From the NCBI GenBank assembly GCA_041663425.1, contig JBAYMS010000005.1, positions 1 through 64,000 of the forward strand: DNA of 64,000 nucleotides, read 5' to 3'. The notes below the pieces were generated by a model. The model saw only the letters and a program-made list of their open reading frames with translations, ran no database searches and was not told the origin of the DNA. Source of the stretch: FEN-1322 sp041663425. GTDB lineage: Bacteria > Omnitrophota > Gorgyraeia > 2-01-FULL-45-10. Made by a program: the position numbers and the translations under genes. Positions within the stretch are counted from its first letter, which is position 1. Every line of letters starts with the position of its first letter. Below are positions 1 through 9,139 of this stretch, in pieces.

Positions 1-1791
1 CCCCACATAGAAAAGACGGCTCTCTTCTTCTATCTCTTCTTCGTTGTCGAGGGAAAAACTCGACGGCAGGACGCCTTCGACCAGCCCTATCATAAATACC
101 GTATCCCATTCGAGCCCTTTTGCGGAATGTATAGTCGACAAGGTCAGCGGGCACTCTTCGCCATTCGCTTTCGGCTCTACTCTCAGCACACCTCTATCCG
201 GCGGTTCGATCGCAAAATCCGCCAGAAGCTCTTCGAGCCCGTCATAACGCGAAGCGATCTGCCTGAGCGCTTCGAGGTCGTTCTGCCTGACGTTCCAGTC
301 ATCAAACCGCAGCTTAAATAATGGAAAGTAATAATCAAATGCGAGATCGTAAACAGCTCCGGGGTCGAGCTCATCGCGCCCCTGCACCGCCTGAAGGAAT
401 TTTTTGAGCCTTATAAGACCTGTCACAGACCTTCTCGGAAATTTCCGCTCATCGAGCGCTTTCCTCAATATGTCGTCGAGAGAAGTCCTGGCCGCTATCT
501 CAGCTGTAAATTTATCGGCCGTCTTCGGCCCGACACCGTCTATCATAGTAAGCACCCTGTGCCAGGCTATCTCATCTTTTATATTCATCGCTATTTTAAG
601 GTGCGCGAGGATATCTTTGACATGCGCCGTTTCGTAAAATTTTAATCCGCCGAACACCTGGTAAGGTATGCCGTTTTTGCTCAGCTCGGCCTGCAGAGAT
701 ATTGACACGTAAGCCGACCGGAATAAGATCGCCTGGCTCTCCAGCCCTACACCTTCCGCCTGCAGCTTCTGTATCTGCTCTACGATCCATTCCGCTTCCT
801 CATACTGATTTTTGAAGTAATTGAGCTTCGGTTTATCCCCCGTATCCTCCCTTGTAGACATCAGGCACTTGGAATACCTGTTATCCATATTTTCAAGTAC
901 CGAATTTGCAACATCGAGGATATTCTGCGTCGAACGGTAATTCTCCTCGAGCTTTATTATTTTGCATTCGTTAAATTTATTCGGGAATTCCATTATATTT
1001 TTATGCGACGAACCCCTGAAGCCATATATGCTCTGAGCGTCATCTCCGACGACCATTATATTTTTGTGCTCAGAAGCAAGCATGTATGCAATGTCGCCCT
1101 GCAAGGCATTTGTATCCTGGTATTCGTCCACCATCACATATTTATATCTGGCAGATATAGTCTTTCTCATCTCGTCGATCTCGAGAAGCAGTTTCAGGTA
1201 AACAAGAAGATCGTCATAATCGAGATAGCCTTTTTCTATTTTATATGCGGCGTATTCTTTTTTCAGCTTCTCTATATAAGATGTGAACTCGACAAAATGC
1301 GGGTATTCTTTTTCAAGTATCTCCCGTATGGATCGGCCCTTGTTCAGGGACATGCTCAAGATAGCTTTTAGAGTATCTTTCTTCGGAAATTTCGATTCTC
1401 TCTCAGATAATCCCAATTTAAGCACACACCTGTGGACGGCTTCAGAGCTGTCGCTCTCGTCCAGGATAGTGAACTGGTTTGAAAGTCCGAGCGCTTTTGA
1501 ATATCTTTTAAGGATTTTGAAAGCGAAAGAATGGAATGTGCCGCCGTCTATATGTTTGCATCTGGGGTCATGCTTTGAAGCGCGCGAGACCATTTCGTGA
1601 GCGGCTTTTCTGGTAAATGTCAGTAGGAGAATAGCTTCCGGACGAACACCTTTAGTTATGAGGTTTAATACTCGGTATTCTATTGCCCGGGTTTTACCGC
1701 TGCCGGCGCCGGCTATTACAAGGACCGGACCGTCCGTAGCTGATACCGCCATGAGCTGGGAAGGATTGAGTTTATCTTTTAAGTCGAGCAT
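1..1791 (-). CDS. UvrD/PcrA-type ATP-dependent DNA helicase (C-terminus cut by window edge)
   Basis: Superfamily 1 3'-5' DNA helicase acting in repair or replication. The frame is open from the ATG at 1791 to the window edge, about 597 codons. Visible motifs in order: Walker A GAGSGKT (residues 28-34), motif Ia TFTRKAA, DEYQDTN (Walker B), GDDAQSIYGFRGS (motif III), an ENYRST motif IV, STIHSAKGLEWDTVF (motif V) and the start of motif VI (RLFYVG) at the cut. It begins 30 nt downstream of the lipoprotein gene, so it may be co-transcribed. UvrD, PcrA and Rep cannot be separated from this part. Confidence 0.95.
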   Translation of the reverse strand, partial: MLDLKDKLNPSQLMAVSATDGPVLVIAGAGSGKTRAIEYRVLNLITKGVRPEAILLLTFTRKAAHEMVSRASKHDPRCKHIDGGTFHSFAFKILKRYSKALGLSNQFTILDESDSSEAVHRCVLKLGLSERESKFPKKDTLKAILSMSLNKGRSIREILEKEYPHFVEFTSYIEKLKKEYAAYKIEKGYLDYDDLLVYLKLLLEIDEMRKTISARYKYVMVDEYQDTNALQGDIAYMLASEHKNIMVVGDDAQSIYGFRGSSHKNIMEFPNKFNECKIIKLEENYRSTQNILDVANSVLENMDNRYSKCLMSTREDTGDKPKLNYFKNQYEEAEWIVEQIQKLQAEGVGLESQAILFRSAYVSISLQAELSKNGIPYQVFGGLKFYETAHVKDILAHLKIAMNIKDEIAWHRVLTMIDGVGPKTADKFTAEIAARTSLDDILRKALDERKFPRRSVTGLIRLKKFLQAVQGRDELDPGAVYDLAFDYYFPLFKLRFDDWNVRQNDLEALRQIASRYDGLEELLADFAIEPPDRGVLRVEPKANGEECPLTLSTIHSAKGLEWDTVFMIGLVEGVLPSSFSLDNEEEIEEESRLFYVG

Positions 1792-1821
1792 CTTACTGAT
1801 TTGCGGCAAAAGACGAAGACG

Positions 1822-2271
1822 CTACCAGGGCTTGCGGCCTTTCGTAGGGCTGGAGAGCACCAGCGCTTCTTCGGCCGGTACTTTCCCGTCCTTTTCTATA
1901 TAGTTAAAAAGATTTTTTGCGATAAATTCCGACAGTTGGGAATTAAGAGACGTTACTTTTATCTCCGTCTTGCCGGGCTCTGCCTCGGTAAAAAATACGC
2001 CCAGCTCTGTCGTGCTGATACAATTCCTGAATGCGTAATCAAGCTCCATCGCTACGATATAATCGTTTTTACGTTCCTGAAATATTACCCCGTTCCAACT
2101 CACCAGGATCTTTTTTGTAAGTTCGTAGCAATAAGGAAGGTCTTTGTTGATAATTTTGGTGTGAACTGTCTTTATTTTACGCAGACCGTCTACATCAGCG
2201 AGAAATATTGCGCATCCGCTGAATGATACGGCAAGACAGATAACTATTATGATATTAGTTAATCGTTTCAT
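1822..2271 (-). CDS. Small lipoprotein of unknown function
   Basis: 149 aa. The N-terminus is a lipoprotein signal: basic MKR, hydrophobic stretch and a lipobox ending SGC (Cys20), so it should be a membrane-anchored envelope protein. The mature part is mixed alpha/beta with no motif I can assign; its size and style recall DUF3568-like small lipoproteins, but I do not claim this. It sits between the GH3-like gene (30 nt upstream) and the UvrD-type helicase, with no functional hint from either. Confidence 0.75.
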   Translation of the reverse strand: MKRLTNIIIVICLAVSFSGCAIFLADVDGLRKIKTVHTKIINKDLPYCYELTKKILVSWNGVIFQERKNDYIVAMELDYAFRNCISTTELGVFFTEAEPGKTEIKVTSLNSQLSEFIAKNLFNYIEKDGKVPAEEALVLSSPTKGRKPW

Positions 2272-2301
2272 CGGGATTTATTATATCATTACTGCATAAA
2301 A

Positions 2302-3960
2302 TTACAATACAGAAACTTCTTCCAGGATCTCAAAATTTTTATTAAAATCCATCTCCCTGGAAAGCCTCGGAAGTTTAAATTGGCTGTCGTGAGCGCCTCC
2401 GGCTACCTTCATCCTGCGGTATTTTTCAAATTCACCCTTTTTGACCACTAAAAGCACCGGATGCCCCAGCAAAAACTGCTTTCTTGTATCATCGTATTCG
2501 CTGTTTTGCCGGCGCAGGCCGTCTTCCAGGGACGCGAGGAATTTTCTCTTCCCCTCGACCGAGGGGTCGGAATTGAATTCGACAAGAAACGCGTAATGAG
2601 GCACATTACCGCTTCGCAGGCACGCGCTGAACGAAGCCACCGACAGGTTGTGCTCAGCTATGGCACCGCTGACCGCTTCGTTAATATGCGATTCGTAAAC
2701 CTTCTCGCCCGTCAGAGAAACAGCGTTGTGTGCTTTCTGGACAAATTCTATTACAGGCGTCTTATTGAAAAAACCGTTTACCCTTATAACATCATCTATG
2801 TCATAACGATAAAGGCCTGCCGCTGTAGTGACAACGATAATATACTCTTTACCCTTCTCAAGTTCGTCGCACAAAAGATAGCGCCTTTTTTCCTTATCAG
2901 CGTCTTCTTTTGGTATAAATTCATAAAAATTGGTCTCTATGGCCAGAACCCCGCCGGCATCTTCGCCCGTCATCGGTATAGAACTGCGCGCTTCGGTAGA
3001 CAGGCATCCAAAATCCCAGATATCCACACGCCCGAAGTATTTAGGCAATTCCCGCAGATATGATTTCACCGTCCCGCCCTTCCAGCATTCTATCAGATCA
3101 AGATCAGGCCAGAAATATTTCGGCAGAAGTTTGCCATTGTCATTTAAAATACGCTTAAGTTCCTCTGCTCTTTTAGGGTTCGGCTTAAGTTTTTTCTCTA
3201 TTGCAGCTCTTATTCCGACCTCTATATTAAGGCTCTTGTCGAGCGTCCCTGCGGATATATCTTTTATTATTCTATCCTGCAGATGCGGTATCCGGTCGCA
3301 CAAAAGGACCAGAGTGCTGGGATTGAGCGTGGCTATCGTTGAGATATTATGCTCCATGGCTATCCTGAGCATGCTGTAATATCTCGCGTCGTAATCGTCC
3401 ACATAAAAAAGTTCATACGGCAGGACATATTTATTCTTTATAGGGCCGGGAAGATTATTGTATGCATGTCCGTCTTCGGGGCCATATGGTATGCCAGCCT
3501 CAGTGTGACTTTTTACCTCGGGGCTTATTACGGCCAGTACTTTGCTATCAAGGACCTTCGGGTGTTTTTTGCTGACATAATACGCCCACAAGCTCATCAG
3601 CGAGGATTTCTTCTCCTGCGAATACTTCGTTACCGGTATAAGCTTCGGAGTTCCCGTCGTGCCGCTCGTTATACCGAAGAACGTAACCTCGTCTGAAGTA
3701 AGTATATTCTTTTCGCCTTTTGCTATCCTGTTAACATATGGCCGGATGTTCTCATAATTTACTACCGGCAGCCTGGAACGGAACTCATCCACAGAGCCTA
3801 TGGAAGAAAACTGGTATTTTTCTCCATACTCCGTATTTCTATTCCTTTTAATATACTTTAGCAGCGTGCGCTCCTGGGCAAGCATGGGATCCTTAGTGGC
3901 TTTTTCAAATGACATCGCGCGCAGAGCGAGTAATTCCAGGGCTATAGCAGCAAGGCTCAT
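2302..3960 (-). CDS. GH3 auxin-responsive-promoter family protein (ANL-type acyl-adenylating enzyme)
   Basis: 552 aa, about the usual length of bacterial and plant GH3 proteins. GH3 enzymes activate a carboxylic acid with ATP and usually conjugate it to an amino acid. The nucleotide-binding loop ITSGTTGTPKLIPVT lies near residue 95, followed by the family-typical region around LSTEARSSIP and the YRYDIDDVIRV motif. There is no signal peptide, so it is cytoplasmic. The substrate of bacterial homologues is largely unknown. It stands alone between a secreted protein and a lipoprotein, so context does not help. Confidence 0.88.
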   Translation of the reverse strand: MSLAAIALELLALRAMSFEKATKDPMLAQERTLLKYIKRNRNTEYGEKYQFSSIGSVDEFRSRLPVVNYENIRPYVNRIAKGEKNILTSDEVTFFGITSGTTGTPKLIPVTKYSQEKKSSLMSLWAYYVSKKHPKVLDSKVLAVISPEVKSHTEAGIPYGPEDGHAYNNLPGPIKNKYVLPYELFYVDDYDARYYSMLRIAMEHNISTIATLNPSTLVLLCDRIPHLQDRIIKDISAGTLDKSLNIEVGIRAAIEKKLKPNPKRAEELKRILNDNGKLLPKYFWPDLDLIECWKGGTVKSYLRELPKYFGRVDIWDFGCLSTEARSSIPMTGEDAGGVLAIETNFYEFIPKEDADKEKRRYLLCDELEKGKEYIIVVTTAAGLYRYDIDDVIRVNGFFNKTPVIEFVQKAHNAVSLTGEKVYESHINEAVSGAIAEHNLSVASFSACLRSGNVPHYAFLVEFNSDPSVEGKRKFLASLEDGLRRQNSEYDDTRKQFLLGHPVLLVVKKGEFEKYRRMKVAGGAHDSQFKLPRLSREMDFNKNFEILEEVSVL

Positions 3961-4009
3961 TTTTTATCGTTCCTTATTTTTTTCATTGGAATAAATCAGA
4001 ACAAATTTG

Positions 4010-4537
4010 TTAAGCGCTTTTTTCCACCATGGAGGGCTTGTAAATTTTGTTCGGTTTTATCCTGCAGTCGTCCAGTATTTCATTTATATCCGGCAATATC
4101 TGCAATGTAACGCCCAGTTTCTCAACTACCATTTCCGATATTACTGGAAGTTCCGGCTGAAAATAATTTTCTTTAGTGAGAAATATCCTGGCTACAAATC
4201 CTTTTCCGTCTATCGAAAAAGGATAATACCTGGTCCAGCCCTTCTTAAGCACATCGAGATTCTCGAGATCAAAACGAACCACGGAATCCGGAAGCGCTAT
4301 ACCATACATTTTTATCAATTCTTCTTTGGGCAGCCTCTGAAAAGCGTCAGACTTATAAAGCGATAGAGCCATACATATTATATTACACGCTTCCCTGAAT
4401 GCAACATTTCCTTTATCGGCATGAATTTCTGTGAGTGGATTTGGAGGATAAACTTCTGCCTGCAGTGTGCCTGCTATAAAAAAAGCCTGAACAATAAATA
4501 AAGCAATTGTCACTACAAATGTTATTTGTTTGTTCAC
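4010..4537 (-). CDS. Secreted protein of unknown function
   Basis: 175 aa with a clear Sec signal peptide (residues 1 to about 27, ending TLQA-E), so probably periplasmic. No lipobox and no further membrane segments. The mature region is a compact alpha/beta domain with two Cys (FREACNIICMAL, one more near the C-terminus), and I recognise no family. It lies 45 nt downstream of the DUF4239 membrane protein and the HD-GYP sensor and may belong to that transcription unit. Confidence 0.7.
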   Translation of the reverse strand: MNKQITFVVTIALFIVQAFFIAGTLQAEVYPPNPLTEIHADKGNVAFREACNIICMALSLYKSDAFQRLPKEELIKMYGIALPDSVVRFDLENLDVLKKGWTRYYPFSIDGKGFVARIFLTKENYFQPELPVISEMVVEKLGVTLQILPDINEILDDCRIKPNKIYKPSMVEKSA

Positions 4538-4582
4538 ACAGCAAGTTTATCACAAAACTAACTTTTTGCAAATTTTTCTGCT

Positions 4583-5362
4583 TTAAACACGGACCATGGG
4601 CTTAAACGCTTCCCATGTTATATGCATGCCGCCCGTAAAAGGAAAGTCGAGCAATAATATGGTAAATAGTATCATCGCTATTACCATCGCCAGCATTGAA
4701 GACATTAAAAGCTGGGCCTTGAGATTTTCCGACCCGAAGAATAACGTGAAGACTATTGTGGTAATCCCTCCCGTTATCAGTATGGCCCATAGTATGCCAT
4801 GTATGCCTGAACGCGAATCCATCAAGCGAAGCCTGCGCAGCTCTCCCGCCTCATTAAGCTTGCGGACAGATTCCGCTAAAAATATCTTCTCATTCTCCGT
4901 CTTGGGCTCATATGAACTATATGAAATCCATATCTTTTCCAGTATTTCATGAGCCGCAAGGCTTTGCTGCCCTTTAGCGATCAATTTCCACTCTTCTTTA
5001 ATTATTGTCACTACATATTCTTTGATCAGAGAACGCGCTTCATTTCTGAATGTTTCCGGAAACGCTATGGAATCACGATAAAGAGCCACAACACAGTTTG
5101 CTTCCTTTTCAACATTAACGCCGCATTTGTCATAATTCTGCCAGGCGATGACCACCACAAAAGCAAGGAGCACCGTATAAGCAACACCCAGCGTATTAAA
5201 TATAGCACTGGCAACATCGTTATGGACTTTAAGTTTATGGTGCGGAATAAACCGGCGGACTAAAAGTATACCGCCTATGGCAAACCCTACAAAAATCAAA
5301 ATTATAACCACGCCGAGAATCATCGGCGGCACATAATAAAGCAGTTTTTGCGCAAATGGCAT
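4583..5362 (-). CDS. DUF4239-like integral membrane protein
   Basis: 259 aa. Two N-terminal transmembrane helices (about 10-35 and 55-75), a soluble helical middle (about 80-190) and two C-terminal helices (about 190-245). The spacing and the helix-2 region (NTLGVAYTVLLAFVVVIAWQNY) match the DUF4239 family, which has a bestrophin-like topology and no established function. It starts one base after the HD-GYP stop codon, so translation is probably coupled and a role in the same signalling pathway is possible. Confidence 0.8.
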   Translation of the reverse strand: MPFAQKLLYYVPPMILGVVIILIFVGFAIGGILLVRRFIPHHKLKVHNDVASAIFNTLGVAYTVLLAFVVVIAWQNYDKCGVNVEKEANCVVALYRDSIAFPETFRNEARSLIKEYVVTIIKEEWKLIAKGQQSLAAHEILEKIWISYSSYEPKTENEKIFLAESVRKLNEAGELRRLRLMDSRSGIHGILWAILITGGITTIVFTLFFGSENLKAQLLMSSMLAMVIAMILFTILLLDFPFTGGMHITWEAFKPMVRV

Positions 5363-6769
5363 CTATGACTCACTTTCTTCTTCTAAAACTTTAATGAACG
5401 CATCAATGACTTCAGGATTAAATTGAAGTCCTCTATTAGCTTTCAGCTGCAATATAGCGTCTGCTTTGGTTATGCTCTTATGCCTGTAAGCCCTGTTAGA
5501 AACCATCGCATCATAAGAATCTGCGGCGGCAACTATGGCCGTCGACACGCTTATCTCACTCCCTTTAAGCCCATCGGGATAACCATTGCCGTCATAACGT
5601 TCATGATGACCCCTGACCATAGCTAATAACTCCAGGTCCAAAGATACCGGCTTTAATATCTCCTCGCCTATTTCCGGATGTTTTTTTATAGCATACCAGT
5701 CTTCATCTGTAAGAACAGATTTTTTACTGAGTATCATTTCCTGTATGCCCAGCTTACCTATGTCATGCAAAAGCGCAGCCTCGCGCAGCAGCTCTATCTT
5801 GCCCTCCGCAATCCCCATCTTACGCGCTATCTTCACGGTATATTCAGCCACCCTGTCGGAATGGCCGCGCGTATACGGATCTCTTGCTTCGAGAACTCTT
5901 ATAAGCGACTGGACCGCGCGGTAAAAATAATTTAGAAGCGCCTCTCTTGCTTTATGAAGATCGGATCCCATCTTATTAAATGAAGACGCAAGTTCACCGA
6001 TCTCGTCTGAACTTTTAATATCAACTTTATATTTAAGGTCCCCTGACGATATATGGCGCGTTCCTGCGACAAGTTTCTTTATCGGCGATACGACCCGCCT
6101 GGCTATGCCGAGCCCGAATATTGCCGATACTAAAACCCCCAATACGAAGATAATGGCAGCGCGCCTCCTGGTCTCTTTTTCTACACTATAAACATCATCG
6201 GCTGCCATATCTATACCCAGGATCGCGATCACATTACCGTTTTTGTCACGTATAGGAGAATACCCGGACAGAAAAACACCCCACCTGTCAGATATCATCT
6301 TCTTATCAGCTGTAGGCCCGTTAAAAGCTTTGAGCAGTTCCGAGTAAGATTTTGCATTATAAATCTCACCAGGAGAGGCAGAAGCAACAGCCGTCTCATA
6401 ATGGCCCGGGTGTATATCCATAATAAACTGCAGGATACCGTCCTGCTCTGTCTTTTTCAGTATATACATATAAGCAAGCGACGGCATGACCTCTTTCATC
6501 TTCAGCAATTCAGCCTCTACAGCTTTATACTGCGGGCTCGCCAATCCATCTTTATTTAAAGGTATCCCGATAAGATTTTCCTGATCAATAGTCATGGCAA
6601 CGGCCTGGGCGACTGTCGTCAATTTGTCTCTCAACTGATCAAATTGTGATTTAAGAGAATATTCGTATATGAGCAGGTTGCTCACGGCGGCAGAAAGGCA
6701 CATCAGCAGTATGAAAGCTGCCGCCACTTTTACTCCGAAACTTCTGAATATCTTAAAAGATTTATTCAT
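5363..6769 (-). CDS. Membrane HD-GYP domain protein with extracellular sensor and HAMP (putative cyclic di-GMP phosphodiesterase)
   Basis: 468 aa: TM helix 1 (about 12-34), a Cache-like extracytoplasmic sensor (35-203), TM helix 2 (204-222), HAMP (223-275), then HD-GYP (290-460). The HD signature LLHDIGKLG and the GYP signature HHERYDGNGYPDGL are both intact, so hydrolysis of cyclic di-GMP is expected. HD-GYP proteins of this layout turn an external signal into a lower cyclic di-GMP level. Its first bases overlap the cupin gene by 8 nt (ATGAATAA) and its stop abuts the DUF4239 gene. Confidence 0.94.
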   Translation of the reverse strand: MNKSFKIFRSFGVKVAAAFILLMCLSAAVSNLLIYEYSLKSQFDQLRDKLTTVAQAVAMTIDQENLIGIPLNKDGLASPQYKAVEAELLKMKEVMPSLAYMYILKKTEQDGILQFIMDIHPGHYETAVASASPGEIYNAKSYSELLKAFNGPTADKKMISDRWGVFLSGYSPIRDKNGNVIAILGIDMAADDVYSVEKETRRRAAIIFVLGVLVSAIFGLGIARRVVSPIKKLVAGTRHISSGDLKYKVDIKSSDEIGELASSFNKMGSDLHKAREALLNYFYRAVQSLIRVLEARDPYTRGHSDRVAEYTVKIARKMGIAEGKIELLREAALLHDIGKLGIQEMILSKKSVLTDEDWYAIKKHPEIGEEILKPVSLDLELLAMVRGHHERYDGNGYPDGLKGSEISVSTAIVAAADSYDAMVSNRAYRHKSITKADAILQLKANRGLQFNPEVIDAFIKVLEEESES

Positions 6770-7238
6770 TTAAGTTAAGTTTTGCTAAAACCTTTTTATT
6801 AAAATCGCCGGAATCCGGCGAACCCTCAGACGGCGCCCACCCGGCAAATTTCTTTTCGATATTTTTATCATAGGGCCCTTCCTTTGCCTCATACAGGACG
6901 GATTCGGGTTTCAGGACAATGAAAGAATGCCACTTACGGGGAGGTATCTCTACAGCTTTTGCGCCAGCCTCGGGATCAAGGACAACATGATCTATTATTT
7001 TGCCGGCATCATCAAATTCTACCACCACAACCCTTCCCTTCAATATCACAAAGACTTCAACCTTGTCGGGGTTTTCATGCTTATGCGGCTGTATATATGT
7101 CCCCACTTCTGCGGCATTAAGCATCCGCTGAAATATCGCGGAGTCGGAGGAGTGAAAATTATAGTTAGTCCTCTTCCTGGGCGAAACTTTCGCTTTCTCC
7201 GAAACATTTTTTATGAGGTCTTCAGTTATCTTTATCAT
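6762..7238 (-). CDS. WbuC-family cupin metalloprotein
   Basis: 158 aa from the internal ATG at 7238. An upstream in-frame start at 7301 exists, but the family begins right where MIKITEDL aligns, followed by the conserved SPRKRTNYNFH element. Cupin features are visible: PHKHENPDKVEVFVILKGR (metal-binding His pair and Glu), then IPPRKWHSFIVL supplying the last His. WbuC proteins sit in O-antigen or polysaccharide loci, but their reaction is unproven. The stop overlaps the start of the HD-GYP gene by 8 nt. Confidence 0.85.
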   Translation of the reverse strand: MIKITEDLIKNVSEKAKVSPRKRTNYNFHSSDSAIFQRMLNAAEVGTYIQPHKHENPDKVEVFVILKGRVVVVEFDDAGKIIDHVVLDPEAGAKAVEIPPRKWHSFIVLKPESVLYEAKEGPYDKNIEKKFAGWAPSEGSPDSGDFNKKVLAKLNLNE

Positions 7239-7323
7239 TTTATTAATTATATCATTTACCCGCTGCGCTGACCACTCTCTTACAATAATAATTGGCTGCA
7301 AAACAGCTGCGCCGGATAAAAGA

Positions 7324-7926
7324 TTACTCCAGAGAATCTATCCGCTGCATTATCAGCTTCGTGGCCTCTTTGGCACCGGCCCATATCGGTTCGGTATCAT
7401 ATGATCCGTCGAGCAAGATGGGCGTACCTATGGAAACGCCTATCTTAGCGCCAAATTTGACGCGGCACTTTCTGATATTTAAAGCTTCGTCAGTGCCTGT
7501 TATCTTTACCGGTAAAATTTTAGTTCCGGTCCTCAATGCCGCTAATGCCGCGCCAGGTTTGCCTTCTATAGGATGCCCGGTCTCATTCCTGCCCCCCTCG
7601 GGGAAAAATAGCACCATCCTGCCGTTTGCGATCCTTCTGCATGCCTCCACTATCGCCATAGGCCCTGTAGCGGCAATACAATCCCCGACAAATGCCCTGG
7701 CAATAAATCTTAGGAATACATTGAGGCCGGTCATAAAAGCCATCTCCCGCGGAAATATTGTGGTTAAAAGATAGGGGTCTATGTGACCTATATGGCTGGA
7801 CGCGATCACGCACGCACCTTCTTTTGGTATGTTTGAAGCACCTTTTACAGTTATTTTAAAAAAAAATAACCTGAAGACCAGCCTTATCATGTTTTGATAA
7901 ATTTTATAAAAAAATGGGCGTATCAT
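7324..7926 (-). CDS. 1-acyl-sn-glycerol-3-phosphate acyltransferase-like protein (PlsC family)
   Basis: 200 aa, normal for short PlsC/LPLAT proteins. It shows the HX4D catalytic motif (SHIGHID, His45/Asp50) and the FFPEGGRN phosphate-binding block, plus a hydrophobic N-terminus for membrane association. The family transfers an acyl chain to lysophospholipid or a related acceptor. It starts one base after the GT9 stop and closes an operon of sugar and radical enzymes, so the acceptor may be a glycolipid rather than phosphatidic acid precursor. Confidence 0.9.
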   Translation of the reverse strand: MIRPFFYKIYQNMIRLVFRLFFFKITVKGASNIPKEGACVIASSHIGHIDPYLLTTIFPREMAFMTGLNVFLRFIARAFVGDCIAATGPMAIVEACRRIANGRMVLFFPEGGRNETGHPIEGKPGAALAALRTGTKILPVKITGTDEALNIRKCRVKFGAKIGVSIGTPILLDGSYDTEPIWAGAKEATKLIMQRIDSLE

Positions 7927-7927
7927 A

Positions 7928-9139
7928 TCAGAAATTTATTGAATCAGAATAGACTTCATCCACGGTTATCATCTTAAGGCATTTATTATCACGGCATACG
8001 GAATTCCTGTGATTATACGCTGAGAAACAGGGGCTGCAGGCCAATTTTTTATACAGCACCTTTTTATTTTCCTTAAGCGGAGCGTAAAGGACCGGCGTCT
8101 CCGGGCCAAAAAGCACCACCATGTTAACAGCTGTAAGAGAAGCCAGGTTAGCGGCACCGCTGTCATGACTTATAAATAGCGAAGCAATACTGCACAATGC
8201 TATCATTTCCTTAACCGAGGTCCGGCCTATCATATTTATAAAACGCTTATTGCCGGATAAATAATCTATGCCATCCGCGCCGTCTTCTGATTCTGCGCTT
8301 ATGCCTGTAAAAACTACAAATGTGTTTTCGTCCTTAAGCATCCTGCCGGCAAGTTCGATATAATTTTCGACCGGCCACCTGCGCAGAAATAAAAACTCAC
8401 CTATGCCGGGATTTAAAACTATTATGCGGTTATTTTTATTTATCGCACTGTTAATTTTTTTCAGCTTGTCCCATATACCTGTAATATCTTCCTGTGTTAA
8501 TTTCATTAAGGGCACTGTTGTTTCAGTGCCACCCAGCGCTGTTTTCAGGTAAGGCACTTCGTACGCGGTTTTGATGGACCGAACGAGCGCTAAAAAGTTC
8601 TTACTTATATGGCTATACGGATTATACATGACATTATGCGTGTAGATATCCGCACGGCTAAGGCCTTCGAGGGTAAATTTATGAAACCCAACCTTTGTCT
8701 TCGCACCGCTGAAAAACGCCAATATGCTTGTGAACCTGGAGAACAGCTCCATGTCTATTACGGTATCTATCTTCTCCCGCCTTATCCTACGTAAACTTCT
8801 TATGGTATCAAAAAGCAGAATTAAAATATTATCCGTTCGTATCGTTATAACATTTTCTTTAGGTATAACATCGAGAGTATAAACACTTTCGACATTATCT
8901 TTAAATATCCAGAAATAGAGCTGTGCATCCGGATAGCTTTCCCTGGCCTCCTTCATGGCCGAATAGGCCAGAATGGCTGCCCCCATTTCAGAAAGTTCTA
9001 AAAATATTATTTTTTTTGGTTCTGGGTTAATTTTTACTCTGGGAGAGAAAAATCTTTGCATCCGGCTAAACAAAGATAACGGATAACATATCAACGGCCC
9101 TATCCAGCAATCCAGTGCAAAAGCAACGCATGGCTTCAT
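7928..9139 (-). CDS. Glycosyltransferase family 9 (heptosyltransferase-like)
   Basis: 403 aa, cytoplasmic GT-B fold. GT9 features: an N-terminal acceptor domain (FLELSEMGAAIL) and a C-terminal nucleotide-sugar domain with LNPGIGEFLFLRRWP, VVFTG, IGRTS and the ISHDSGAANLASL block. A Cys-rich tail (CSPCFSAYNHRNSVCRDNKC) is common in GT9 proteins. The family adds heptose or similar sugars to LPS core. The ATG overlaps the upstream stop (TGATG), so it is coupled to the TPR membrane protein. The donor cannot be read from sequence. Confidence 0.9.
   Translation of the reverse strand: MKPCVAFALDCWIGPLICYPLSLFSRMQRFFSPRVKINPEPKKIIFLELSEMGAAILAYSAMKEARESYPDAQLYFWIFKDNVESVYTLDVIPKENVITIRTDNILILLFDTIRSLRRIRREKIDTVIDMELFSRFTSILAFFSGAKTKVGFHKFTLEGLSRADIYTHNVMYNPYSHISKNFLALVRSIKTAYEVPYLKTALGGTETTVPLMKLTQEDITGIWDKLKKINSAINKNNRIIVLNPGIGEFLFLRRWPVENYIELAGRMLKDENTFVVFTGISAESEDGADGIDYLSGNKRFINMIGRTSVKEMIALCSIASLFISHDSGAANLASLTAVNMVVLFGPETPVLYAPLKENKKVLYKKLACSPCFSAYNHRNSVCRDNKCLKMITVDEVYSDSINF

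Noticed and set aside
2461..3696. Plus-strand open frames of up to 200 codons within the GH3-like gene
   Set aside because: Antisense shadows; the minus frame has the conserved nucleotide-binding motifs over its full length.
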